From positions 62,001 through 126,000 of the forward strand of contig DASVLJ010000027.1 in NCBI GenBank assembly GCA_036384915.1: a stretch of 64,000 bases of DNA, read 5' to 3'. Positions within the stretch are counted from its first letter, which is position 1. The number at the start of each line of letters is the position of its first letter. Shown here piece by piece: positions 17,743 through 26,979 of this stretch. The notes below the pieces were generated by a model. That model saw only the letters and a program-made list of their open reading frames with translations, searched no databases and was not told where the DNA came from. This stretch comes from PKWO01 sp036384915 (GTDB lineage: Bacteria > Pseudomonadota > Gammaproteobacteria > Burkholderiales > Burkholderiaceae_D). A program made the position numbers and the translations under genes.

Positions 17743-20064
17743 ATGGGGTTTATAAAGTCTTTATCCAGAGGCAAAAAAGAAGAACAAGCCGAGGAGGAAT
17801 TCATGGAAAGCGAGCTCGGCTTGCCCGATGCGCCGCTTGATGCCGCTCATACCGTCCTGGCGCAGAACGAGCCCGATGCCGCGCCGGCCGCTGCAGAAGA
17901 CGCGCCTGCCGCAGCTTCCGGGCCGAATCCCAACGTCACGCTGATCGGCGAGGCGCTGCAAAAGTCGCGCGTCCTAAAGGTCCCGTTCATCAATAAATTC
18001 CCGCTGCAGCGCCAGTTGGTGATCCTGGCTTCCATCGTCGGCGTCGCTGTGGCGATGGGCGTGTTGTTTGTGGTCTTGAATGCCTCGCACTCCAACCTCG
18101 CGTCGAATCAGACGCAGATCGCCGGTGACGCGCTGATGCACTCGCAGCGTATCGGTAAGGCGACCCCGAACGCGATTCAGGGTAATCTCGAAGCGTTCAA
18201 GGAACTCGAGGAAAGCCGCAAGGAGTTGTCCAAGGACTTGAAGATCCTCAATGAAGGCGGCAACTACCAGGGTACGGACATCAGCAAGCCTTCATCCAAA
18301 ATGGCGGCGCAGGTGCAGGAAACGCTGAAGAAGTGGGGCGAATCGGAGAAGGCGGCCGGCAATATTTTGGACCTGAAGAAGGAAATGGTCGGCTTCGGCG
18401 AAACGCTGCAAAAGCTCAACACGATTTCTCCTGAAATCCTGGAATTGACCGAGCAGATCGCTTCTTTGAAGGCGCAGCGCCAGTCCTCGCCGCAGGAAAT
18501 CTCGGCCGCCGGCCAGCTCGAAATGTTGACCGAACGTCTCGGTAAAAGCGCGTCGGAATTCATGACGGCGCAAGGTGTGAATCCGGAAACGGCCTTCCTG
18601 CTTGGTAAGGATACGAACCAGTTCAAGGACATCACCGACGGCTTCCTGAACGGTTCCGACGTGCTCAAGCTGCCTGCCACCAAGGACCCGGACCTGCGTG
18701 AAAAGCTGACCGAACTGAAGACCACGTTCGCGGACTACCAGGCTTCGGTGCAGTCGATCCTGACCAATCTGCAGAACTTCATCTCGGCCAAGCAATCCGA
18801 GCAAAAGATTTTCGAAGACAACGAATCGCTCAAGGCCAGTCTGACCACGCTGCAAAAGAAATACCGCGACGAGCAAGACTCCCTGCACTGGACGTTCTAT
18901 GCGATGTTGGTGTCGGCACTCGTCGCGCTCCTGGGTGCGGTCGGCATCGCGATCGTGTTCGTGCAGGACGGCGCGGCGCGCACCAAGGAAGCGGAATTGC
19001 GGCGTCAGGAAGCTGAAGTTCAGCGGCAACTGGCGCAACAACAGGAAGAAGAGGCGAAAGCCGCCAACGACCAGAACCAGGCCGCTATTTTGCGCCTAAT
19101 GAACGAACTGCAAGAGGTTGCGGACGGTGACTTGACGGTGCAGGCAACGGTGTCAGAAGACATCACCGGTGCGATCGCCGACTCGGTGAACTACACGGTG
19201 GAAGAACTGCGCGGGCTGGTCGAACGCGTTACCAACACGGCGGCGCGAGTCACCTCGGCATCGAACCAAGCCCAGAACATTTCGACGAATCTCTTGAACG
19301 CTTCGCAAAAGCAGTCGCGCGATATTCAGGAAACCGGCCAGGCGGTTCTGGAAATGGCGGCGCAGATTACCGACGTGTCGAAATCGGCCAGCGAATCGGC
19401 CGAGGTGGCGCGCCAGTCGGTGTCGGCTGCCGAAGAAGGCTCGAAGGCGGTGGAAAACGCCATCAAGGGTATGAACGAAATCCGCGAGCAGATCCAGGAA
19501 ACCTCGAAGCGGATCAAGCGGCTCGGTGAGTCGTCGCAGGAAATCGGCGAAATCACGGAACTGATTTCGGACATTACGGAACAGACCAACGTGCTGGCTC
19601 TGAACGCAGCCATCCAGGCCGCGTCGGCCGGTGAGGCGGGCCGCGGCTTCTCGGTGGTTGCGGAAGAAGTGCAGCGCCTCGCGGAACGCTCCGGCGAGGC
19701 AACGAAACAGATTGGCGCGCTGGTGCGCACCATTCAGACCGACACGCACGATGCCGTGGCCGCTATGGAAAAATCGACCCAGGGTGTGGTTGAAGGTGCC
19801 AAACTTTCCGACGCCGCCGGTGCCGCTCTGCTCGACATCCGCCGAGTTTCGAACCGCCTCGCGGAACTGATTCAGCACATTTCCTCCGCAACGGAATTGC
19901 AGGCTACGTCGGCCAACGGCGTAGCGCAGAACATTCAGAACATCCTGTCGGTGACGGAACAAACCGCCGAGGGTACGCAGCAGACGGCAAGCTCGATTCG
20001 CGAACTGTCCCGTCTGGCAGAAGAGCTCAAGAACTCGGTGTCGCGTTTCCGCGTGGCTGCATAG
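17743..20064 (+). CDS. pilJ: type IV pilus methyl-accepting chemotaxis receptor PilJ
   Basis: 773 residues from the ATG at 17743, chosen over an in-frame TTG at 17728 because a GGGAGAAT site sits just before the ATG. The N-terminal 85 residues are an acidic cytoplasmic stretch. TM1 lies at about 90-113 and TM2 at about 383-407, enclosing a helical periplasmic PilJ sensor domain. A HAMP-like region then leads into the signalling hairpin near residue 620 (VLALNAAIQAASAGEAGRGF). No CheR-docking pentapeptide ends the protein. It should sense pilus retraction or surface contact and control ChpA. Confidence 0.95.
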   Translation: MGFIKSLSRGKKEEQAEEEFMESELGLPDAPLDAAHTVLAQNEPDAAPAAAEDAPAAASGPNPNVTLIGEALQKSRVLKVPFINKFPLQRQLVILASIVGVAVAMGVLFVVLNASHSNLASNQTQIAGDALMHSQRIGKATPNAIQGNLEAFKELEESRKELSKDLKILNEGGNYQGTDISKPSSKMAAQVQETLKKWGESEKAAGNILDLKKEMVGFGETLQKLNTISPEILELTEQIASLKAQRQSSPQEISAAGQLEMLTERLGKSASEFMTAQGVNPETAFLLGKDTNQFKDITDGFLNGSDVLKLPATKDPDLREKLTELKTTFADYQASVQSILTNLQNFISAKQSEQKIFEDNESLKASLTTLQKKYRDEQDSLHWTFYAMLVSALVALLGAVGIAIVFVQDGAARTKEAELRRQEAEVQRQLAQQQEEEAKAANDQNQAAILRLMNELQEVADGDLTVQATVSEDITGAIADSVNYTVEELRGLVERVTNTAARVTSASNQAQNISTNLLNASQKQSRDIQETGQAVLEMAAQITDVSKSASESAEVARQSVSAAEEGSKAVENAIKGMNEIREQIQETSKRIKRLGESSQEIGEITELISDITEQTNVLALNAAIQAASAGEAGRGFSVVAEEVQRLAERSGEATKQIGALVRTIQTDTHDAVAAMEKSTQGVVEGAKLSDAAGAALLDIRRVSNRLAELIQHISSATELQATSANGVAQNIQNILSVTEQTAEGTQQTASSIRELSRLAEELKNSVSRFRVAA

Positions 20065-20202
20065 GCCCGCTGCGAATTTGACGGCATCGACAGATACGGC
20101 CGCATTGGCTGCGCACGATTGCAGCGGGGTCCCTTTCGAGGCTCGCTTCGAGTCATGCGCCGAGCCAGATCGGGTCCGTTACAGGCATTTTGAAATCCGG
20201 GG

Positions 20203-20230
20203 AAGCAAGGCGATCTGCCTTGCTTTCTTT
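20203..20230 (+). terminator. intrinsic terminator between pilJ and chpA
   Basis: A perfect 9-bp stem (20203-20211 with 20217-20225) with a 5-base loop is followed by a T-rich run. It ends about 20 bases before the chpA ATG, so it could reduce chpA expression relative to pilG-J. Confidence 0.75.
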
Positions 20231-20250
20231 TGAACCTCTGCGAGGCATTC

Positions 20251-23200
20251 ATGACCACCCCAAATTCCAATTCGCCGCCAGGCAGCGTGGAAAACATCGA
20301 CACCGGCCCCTTGTCCTGGGTCATGGTCGAAATCCGCGAATCCCTGAACCGCTCCCGCGCGGCCTTGCAGGAAGCATTGACGCAGGATGCCGAAACGCAA
20401 CCCACGACGCTGCGCCATGCCAAGAGTTTCCTGCATCAGGCGCACGGTGCGCTGCAAATCGTCGATGTCGACGGCGTGGCCATCATCACCGAAACGGTCG
20501 AAGACTTGTTCGACCGCATCGAAGCGGGGCACCTTGCCTTCACCGCAGCCGTGGCCGAAGCGGTTTCCAATGCCTACCAGGCTCTACTTGAATATCTGGA
20601 AGAGTTGCTTTCCGGGGTTCCGCATCAGCCGGTGAGGCTGTTTCCGTACTATCGCACGCTGCTCGAAGCGCGCGGGGCCGAACGGATCCACCCGGCCGAC
20701 CTGTTTTTCCCCAATCTGTCCATCCGTCCGCAATTGCCGCCGCTGCCGGACCATGCGGGCGCACCTGCCGCCGACTATGCCGGCTTGCGCAAGCGCTTCG
20801 AGCGCGCGTTATTGCCTTTCATCAAGGCGACCGATGCCGCCGCCGTGATGTCGTCCGCCGCCGTCATGCGCGATCTGATTGCCGAAGTCGAGCGCGCGCA
20901 GGGCAACCAGCAATCGCGCGTGTTCTGGTGGGTGCTGCACGGCTTTGCCGAAGCGGTGGCCGCCGGACAGGTGAAAAACGAACTCTACGTCAAGCAATTG
21001 TTCGCCCGCATCAACCTGCAGATTCGTCGCTTGTCCGAAGGGTCGGGCAGCATCGCCGAACGCCTGTTGCGCGATGCCTTGTTTTTCGTGGCCCGTGCCG
21101 AGAATCCGACGCCGCTGGTACAGCAGATCCGCCGTGCCTACCAGCTTGATGGCGCCGTGCCGGTCGATTACGAAAAGAAGCGCTACGGCCAGATCGATAC
21201 CGAGGCCTTGGCCGTGGCCAAAGATCGCCTGTCGCACGCCAAGAATGCCTGGAACCGCATCGCGGGTGGCGACGGCAGCGTGATTTCGGTGTTCGAATCC
21301 GAACTCGGCACGCTGATCGATGCCGGCAGCAAGCTCAATTCGCCGCCGTTATTGAAGCTGTTGCGCGAACTGGGCGGTATCGCGCGCCACTCGCTGCACG
21401 GCCGCGCGGCCGAGGCGTTGGCGCTGGAAATGGCCACCGCGCTGCTGTTCGTCGAAAACGCGTTGAACCACATCAGCCATCTTCCGGACAATTTCTCCGA
21501 GCGCGCCGATGCCATGACGGCGCGCCTGCTGAGCGTGGTCTCGGGAGAGCAGCCGACCGAAACCGCCGAATGGCTCGACGACATGTCGCGCGAGGCGCAG
21601 CAGCGCCAGACCATGCAGGTCTTGACCGGCGAGCTGCAGACCAGCCTGCGCCAGGTCGAAAAGTCGCTCGACGAGTTCTTCAACGACCCGGCGCAACGCG
21701 GCGGCTTGGCCCAGATCGAAACCACGCTGCACCAGATCGGCGGCGCACTGGCGATCCTGGACCAGGAAGATGCGGTGGCAGCGATCAAGCATACGCAAGA
21801 GGCGGTGCGGCGCTTCGCCGAAGCCGACCCCGAAGCGGCGCCCGATGTGGCGCAATTCCAGCACGTGGCGCGCAACGTCGGCGCCCTGAGCTTCTTCATC
21901 GAAACCTTGCAACTGAATTCCGAGGGTGTGAAGAAGCGTTTCTCGTTCGACCAGGATACCGGCGTATTCCACGCCAATCTGCTCGAAAAAAACTCGGCTG
22001 CGCGGATTGATGTAGAAGTTGAAGGCGAATCGGTATCCGCGCCTGCCGTAGAACAAGCCGATTCGACCATCCCTCACGCGGCAGTTTCCGAATTGCCGAC
22101 GGTTGAGGATGAATTGCTCAAGCACCAGCAGCACACGGCCGAACTGGCCAAATCGCTGACGGCCGAACCGCATAACCCGGAGTTGCAGGAACAGCTCAAG
22201 GAGTCGCTTGAGCAGGTGCGGCGCGACGCCACCCTGGTCGACAATCCCGAAGCCACGGCAAGCGCCCAGACCGCCATCAAGATGTTGAAGGAGCTGGAGG
22301 CGTCGGATGCGGCGCCGACCCAGGAAGCCTTGGCCGAGATCATTTCGGCCGCGGCTCCCGCCGTACCCGAGCCGGCACCGCTGCCGATGCCCGCTCCCGT
22401 GCTTGCCGCACCCGAAACCGACGAGGAAGTCGATGCCGAACTGCTCGAGATCTTCCTTTTCGAAGCCGAGGAAGTGCTGCAGTGCGTACATGAGACGATC
22501 CCGCAATCGCGCAGCGAGCCCTACAACCAGGATCACCTGACGACGCTGCGCCGCTCCTTCCACACCTTGAAGGGCAGTGGGCGCATGGTCGGCCTGATGG
22601 CTTTCGGCGAGGGAGCCTGGAGCATCGAGCAGGTGCTGAACCTGCGCCTGTCGGAAACGCGCGCCGGCGATGCCGATCTGTATGCCCTGCTCGATACCGC
22701 TGCCGACTTCCTCGGTGGCTGGGTCAAGGATCTGCATACCACAGGCAAGTCCGCCCGCACGCCGCATGCCTTGGTGAAGGCGGCCGAAGGCGTCAAGGCC
22801 GGCCTGCCTTTCGTCTATGAAGCCGAGGCGGCCGTCGCCGTACCGGAATCGGTTACCGAGGTGGTGGCAGCGAATGAGGTGGCGGTTGACGCCGCGCCTG
22901 TACATCACGAAGCGGCCCCGGCGCATCAAGAGGCAGCGCCGCACCACGAGCCGGTGGCGGAGACCGCTGCGCCCGAAGCGCCTCTTCCCGAGGTCGAGCC
23001 TGAGCCGGCCGCACTGGAGCCGCTGACCGAAGAATTGATGCCGCCGATTGCGCTGTCCGAAGAAATCCATCTGGCCGACGCGCCGGTGGAAGCGCACGAT
23101 GCGGTGCATGTCGAAATACCGGCCGAGACGCACGAGGCTGCTCACGAAGGCGGGCACGAGGCGATGCATGACGCCGCATATGCCGAAGCGCACGAACCCG

Positions 23201-26200
23201 CGCCGGAACATGTCGGGCACGCCGAACAGGTGGAAGCCCGGCATGCCGAACCGGTGCACGAAGAGCCCGCCGCACCGGTAGCCGACGTCATCGAATTCCC
23301 CGGCATGAGCAAGGCCGTATCGCAGGACGATACGATCAAGCGCATCGGCGACGTCGAGATCAGCGTGCCGCTGTACAACATCTATCTCGCCGAGACCGAC
23401 GAACTGGTGCGTGTGCTGTCGCAAGACATCGGCGAATGGCGCCACGAATCCGAACGCCACGTCAATGTGCACGTGGTGCATGCCGCCCACTCGCTGGCCG
23501 GCAGCTCGGCCACGGTCGGCTTCACGCCGCTGCAGGAAGTCGCGCATGCGCTCGAAATGGTGCTGCAATTCCTGGCACGCAAGCCGGTGCGCCTGATCGA
23601 GAGCGACTACGACACGCTGGACCACAGCATCGAACGCATCCGCTTCATGCTGCAAATGTTCGCGCTCGGCGAAATGCCGGACCACGAACCCGAGCAGGTC
23701 CAGATCCTGGAGCGCATGCAAGGCGAAATCGAGGCACGCCTGCACTTGGCTCCCGAACTCCAGCCGCAGCATACGCCGCATGTGACGGCGCCGGCGATTG
23801 AGTCGCGCAGCGAGCCCGAGCAAATCGAGCCGATTGCCGAACCTGTTATCGAGCCGGCGATTGAACCGGTGCCGGACCTGTCCCCGCCGGTGGTGACTTT
23901 CCTTGAGCCGGCATTCGAGCAGCCGGCCGAACCGGTCGTCGAGCAGCATGTGGTCGAACCTGCTTTCGAACCCGCCCCCGAACCTGTTTCTGAATCCTTC
24001 GGCCTTCCGGAGATTCCGGTCGAGCCGGCTGCCGAAACCATCGAGTTGACGGTGCCGGATCTGCCCCAAGCCGATGGCGACAACCATCTCGAAGCGCCGC
24101 AAGAGATGTCGGAGCAGGCTCTGCCGGCATTCGAACGCCGGGCGGAACCGACGGCCGAAGCTGTTGCGGCGCCGGCACCGGGCGAGCTGTCGCATGCTGA
24201 AGACGTCGCGGTGCCCGAGCCGGCGGCCGACACTGTTGCATTCGAACCGTCGCATCATGAACCTGAGCCGCCTCGTCAACCTGTTGTCGAGCACACGCCG
24301 GAGCCTGCGGCCGAGGTAGCTCATGTGGCGCAAGTCATCGACGTGCCTGCCGTCGAAGTTCCATCGGCGCCGCAGGCTGACGCCGCGCCCGCGTTTTCGC
24401 GCGAAGAAATCGCAGCCGTCGATCCGGCCCTGCTGTCCTTGCCGAAGGACGAGCTTGACGCCGACCTGCTGCCGGTGTTTCTCGAAGAAGGCCGCGACAT
24501 GTTTCCGCAACTGGGCGAGAATTTGCGCGCCTGGCAGAGCAACCCGGCCAATTCGGCCGCTGCGATGCAGGTACTGCGCCTGTTGCACACGCTGAAGGGG
24601 AGTGCGCGCATGGCCGGCGCCATGGGCCTGGGCCAGCACATGCACGACATGGAAACGCGTATTGAAATCATGACGCATTCCGGTGCACCCAACCCGGCGG
24701 GCCTGGATGAAATGCTGACGCGTTTCGACCAGGGTTCCATGATGTTCGAGGAACTGCAGAACCCTGAGCTGGCGCGGCGCAATGCGCAGTTGCGCGCGGC
24801 GGCCGCAGCGGCGGCGGCACAGCCGCTGGCGGCAGTGGCGGTGGAAATTGCCGCGGAACAGGTGAGCCAGCCGGCCACTCCAGCCGAGGTGCCGTCCCTC
24901 GTGCCGCTGCAGAGCGGCAACGTCGTGGTGCCCAAATTTGCTCCGGCCAATGCGCCGGTTGCCAAGCCGGCCGCGCAGGCGGCGCCGGTGCCGCTGGTGC
25001 GTGTGCGCGCCGACATCCTTGACCGCCTGGTCAACCAGGCCGGTGAAGTCTCGATCTCCCGCTCGCGCATCGAGACTGAAGTCGGCACGTTGCGCCAGTC
25101 GCTGACGGAAATGACGGAAAACGTGGCGCGTCTGCGCGACCAGTTGCGCGAGATCGAAATGCAGGCGGAATCGCAGATCAGCTCGCGCATGGCGCACTCG
25201 GGCGACCGCGAATTCGACCCGCTCGAATTCGACCGTTTCACGCGCCTGCAGGAACTGACCCGCATGATGGCCGAGAGCGTCAACGACGTCGGCTCGGTGC
25301 AGCAGAACCTGGCGCGCACGGTGGAAAACGCCACCATGGACTTGACCACGCAAAGCCGCCTGACGCGCGACTTGCAGCAGGACCTGATGCGCGTGCGCAT
25401 GATTCAATTCGCCAGCATCTCGGAGCGTCTGTACCGCGTGGTGCGCCAGGCCTCGAAGGAGCTGGACAAGCGCGTCAACCTCGACATCCGCGGCTCCGCC
25501 GTGGAAATCGACCGCGGCGTGCTGGAAAAGATGACCGGCCCGTTCGAACACTTGCTGCGTAACGCCATCGTGCATGGCATCGAAACGCGCGACAAGCGCG
25601 TTGCCGCAGGCAAGAGCGAAATCGGCGAATTGCTGGTCGAGATCCGGCAGGAAGGCAACGAAGTCGTAATCCAGTTTTCGGACGACGGCGCCGGGCTGAA
25701 TCTCGAACGCATCCGCAGCAAGGCGCTTGCGCTGGGCTTGATCAAGGAAGACGAGGAACAGACGGAGGCCGAAGTCACCGACCTGATCTTCCACTCCGGC
25801 TTCTCCACTGCCGACAACGTGACCGAGTTGGCCGGCCGCGGCGTGGGCATGGACGTGGTGCGTTCCGAAGCGGCAGGCCTGGGCGGCCGCGTCGGCGTGG
25901 TATCCGAAGCAGGCAAGGGCGCGCACTTCACGATCCACCTGCCCTTGACTCTTGCCGTGACCCAGGTGGTGCTGTTGACCACGGGCGGCAAGACCTATGC
26001 GGTGCCTTCGGTGCTGGTCGAGCAGGTGCAGCAGTTGAAGACCAATCCGCTGACGGCGGCCTACAACGAAGGTGCCGTGCTGTGGCAAGGCCAGCGTGTG
26101 CCGTTGCACTACCTCTCCACGCTTTTGGGCGACCGCGACGCAACGCCGGTGGCGCAGCAATACTCGCCTATCGTGATCCTCAAGAGCGGCAGCGACCGTG

Positions 26201-26868
26201 TGGCGCTGCACGTCGACGAGATCATCGGCAACCGCGAAGTCGTGGTGAAGAACATCGGGCCGCAACTGGCGCGCATGATCGGCATCGCCGGCGCGACGGT
26301 GCTCGGCTCGGGCGATATCGTGCTGATCCTGAACCCGGTACCCCTGGCCCAGCGTTTCGCCCACGAAAACGTGCGCGCACCGCGCCTGACGCAGGTCGAC
26401 ACGCCGGACAACATGGGCGCTGTCGCCGACCTGGCGCAAGCCCCGGCCGAACCGGCCAAGGCCGAGCCGGTGCAAGGCTTGCGTACCCAGCACATCGTCA
26501 TGGTGGTTGACGATTCGCTGACCGTGCGCCGCGTGACCCAGCGCCTGCTGGCGCGCGAAGGCTACCAGGTGGTGCTGGCCAAGGACGGCGTCGATGCACT
26601 GGAACAGCTGCAATCGATCAATCCGGACGTGATGCTGGTCGATATCGAAATGCCCCGCATGGACGGTTTCGACTTGACCCGCAACGTGCGCAGCGACGAC
26701 CGCACCAAGCATATTCCGATCATCATGATCACGTCGCGTACTGCAACGAAGCACCGCAACTACGCGATGGAGCTTGGCGTCAACGAGTATCTCGGCAAGC
26801 CTTACCAGGAAGACGCGCTGTTGAAGTCGATTGCCGGCTTCGTCAACAAGGAAACGCCGGTGGTTTGA
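20251..26868 (+). CDS. chpA: Pil-Chp hybrid histidine kinase ChpA/PilL
   Basis: 2205 residues from the ATG at 20251 with GAGG upstream; a TTG at 20230 is in frame but overlaps the terminator stem. The N-terminus has degenerate Hpt-like helices. Three clear phosphotransfer sites follow: HTLKGSGRM at His771, AHSLAGSSA at His1080 and HTLKGSARM at His1446. They are separated by long Pro/Glu/Ala-rich linkers (about 865-1015 and 1185-1385). The CheA core has a dimer region, the N box HLLRNAIVHGIE near 1770, ELAGRGVGMDVV, then a CheW domain. A receiver domain ends the protein, with acceptor Asp2131 (LVDIEMPRMDG). It phosphorylates PilG and PilH. Pseudomonas ChpA has more Hpt-type sites. Confidence 0.95.
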   Translation: MTTPNSNSPPGSVENIDTGPLSWVMVEIRESLNRSRAALQEALTQDAETQPTTLRHAKSFLHQAHGALQIVDVDGVAIITETVEDLFDRIEAGHLAFTAAVAEAVSNAYQALLEYLEELLSGVPHQPVRLFPYYRTLLEARGAERIHPADLFFPNLSIRPQLPPLPDHAGAPAADYAGLRKRFERALLPFIKATDAAAVMSSAAVMRDLIAEVERAQGNQQSRVFWWVLHGFAEAVAAGQVKNELYVKQLFARINLQIRRLSEGSGSIAERLLRDALFFVARAENPTPLVQQIRRAYQLDGAVPVDYEKKRYGQIDTEALAVAKDRLSHAKNAWNRIAGGDGSVISVFESELGTLIDAGSKLNSPPLLKLLRELGGIARHSLHGRAAEALALEMATALLFVENALNHISHLPDNFSERADAMTARLLSVVSGEQPTETAEWLDDMSREAQQRQTMQVLTGELQTSLRQVEKSLDEFFNDPAQRGGLAQIETTLHQIGGALAILDQEDAVAAIKHTQEAVRRFAEADPEAAPDVAQFQHVARNVGALSFFIETLQLNSEGVKKRFSFDQDTGVFHANLLEKNSAARIDVEVEGESVSAPAVEQADSTIPHAAVSELPTVEDELLKHQQHTAELAKSLTAEPHNPELQEQLKESLEQVRRDATLVDNPEATASAQTAIKMLKELEASDAAPTQEALAEIISAAAPAVPEPAPLPMPAPVLAAPETDEEVDAELLEIFLFEAEEVLQCVHETIPQSRSEPYNQDHLTTLRRSFHTLKGSGRMVGLMAFGEGAWSIEQVLNLRLSETRAGDADLYALLDTAADFLGGWVKDLHTTGKSARTPHALVKAAEGVKAGLPFVYEAEAAVAVPESVTEVVAANEVAVDAAPVHHEAAPAHQEAAPHHEPVAETAAPEAPLPEVEPEPAALEPLTEELMPPIALSEEIHLADAPVEAHDAVHVEIPAETHEAAHEGGHEAMHDAAYAEAHEPAPEHVGHAEQVEARHAEPVHEEPAAPVADVIEFPGMSKAVSQDDTIKRIGDVEISVPLYNIYLAETDELVRVLSQDIGEWRHESERHVNVHVVHAAHSLAGSSATVGFTPLQEVAHALEMVLQFLARKPVRLIESDYDTLDHSIERIRFMLQMFALGEMPDHEPEQVQILERMQGEIEARLHLAPELQPQHTPHVTAPAIESRSEPEQIEPIAEPVIEPAIEPVPDLSPPVVTFLEPAFEQPAEPVVEQHVVEPAFEPAPEPVSESFGLPEIPVEPAAETIELTVPDLPQADGDNHLEAPQEMSEQALPAFERRAEPTAEAVAAPAPGELSHAEDVAVPEPAADTVAFEPSHHEPEPPRQPVVEHTPEPAAEVAHVAQVIDVPAVEVPSAPQADAAPAFSREEIAAVDPALLSLPKDELDADLLPVFLEEGRDMFPQLGENLRAWQSNPANSAAAMQVLRLLHTLKGSARMAGAMGLGQHMHDMETRIEIMTHSGAPNPAGLDEMLTRFDQGSMMFEELQNPELARRNAQLRAAAAAAAAQPLAAVAVEIAAEQVSQPATPAEVPSLVPLQSGNVVVPKFAPANAPVAKPAAQAAPVPLVRVRADILDRLVNQAGEVSISRSRIETEVGTLRQSLTEMTENVARLRDQLREIEMQAESQISSRMAHSGDREFDPLEFDRFTRLQELTRMMAESVNDVGSVQQNLARTVENATMDLTTQSRLTRDLQQDLMRVRMIQFASISERLYRVVRQASKELDKRVNLDIRGSAVEIDRGVLEKMTGPFEHLLRNAIVHGIETRDKRVAAGKSEIGELLVEIRQEGNEVVIQFSDDGAGLNLERIRSKALALGLIKEDEEQTEAEVTDLIFHSGFSTADNVTELAGRGVGMDVVRSEAAGLGGRVGVVSEAGKGAHFTIHLPLTLAVTQVVLLTTGGKTYAVPSVLVEQVQQLKTNPLTAAYNEGAVLWQGQRVPLHYLSTLLGDRDATPVAQQYSPIVILKSGSDRVALHVDEIIGNREVVVKNIGPQLARMIGIAGATVLGSGDIVLILNPVPLAQRFAHENVRAPRLTQVDTPDNMGAVADLAQAPAEPAKAEPVQGLRTQHIVMVVDDSLTVRRVTQRLLAREGYQVVLAKDGVDALEQLQSINPDVMLVDIEMPRMDGFDLTRNVRSDDRTKHIPIIMITSRTATKHRNYAMELGVNEYLGKPYQEDALLKSIAGFVNKETPVV

Positions 26869-26892
26869 TGCATCGATGCATCGTCGCCTGGA

Positions 26893-26921
26893 AAACCCGC
26901 TCCACGTGAGCGGGTTTTTTT
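26893..26921 (+). terminator. intrinsic terminator after chpA
   Basis: AACCCGCT and AGCGGGTT pair around a short CACG-type loop and are followed by a run of T. It lies 25 bases after the chpA stop and closes the pil-chp operon. Confidence 0.9.
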
Positions 26922-26979
26922 ATGAACTTTCGGGATTCCGGCATGCATCCAGGTGCTGCACCCTGGGGTTTGCGGTTTT

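Noticed and set aside
21349..26754. 1801-codon open frame on the minus strand opposite chpA
   Set aside because: It is the antisense of a gene with full domain structure; high GC keeps the opposite frame free of stops. Its translation is His/Arg/Gln-rich without any known motif.
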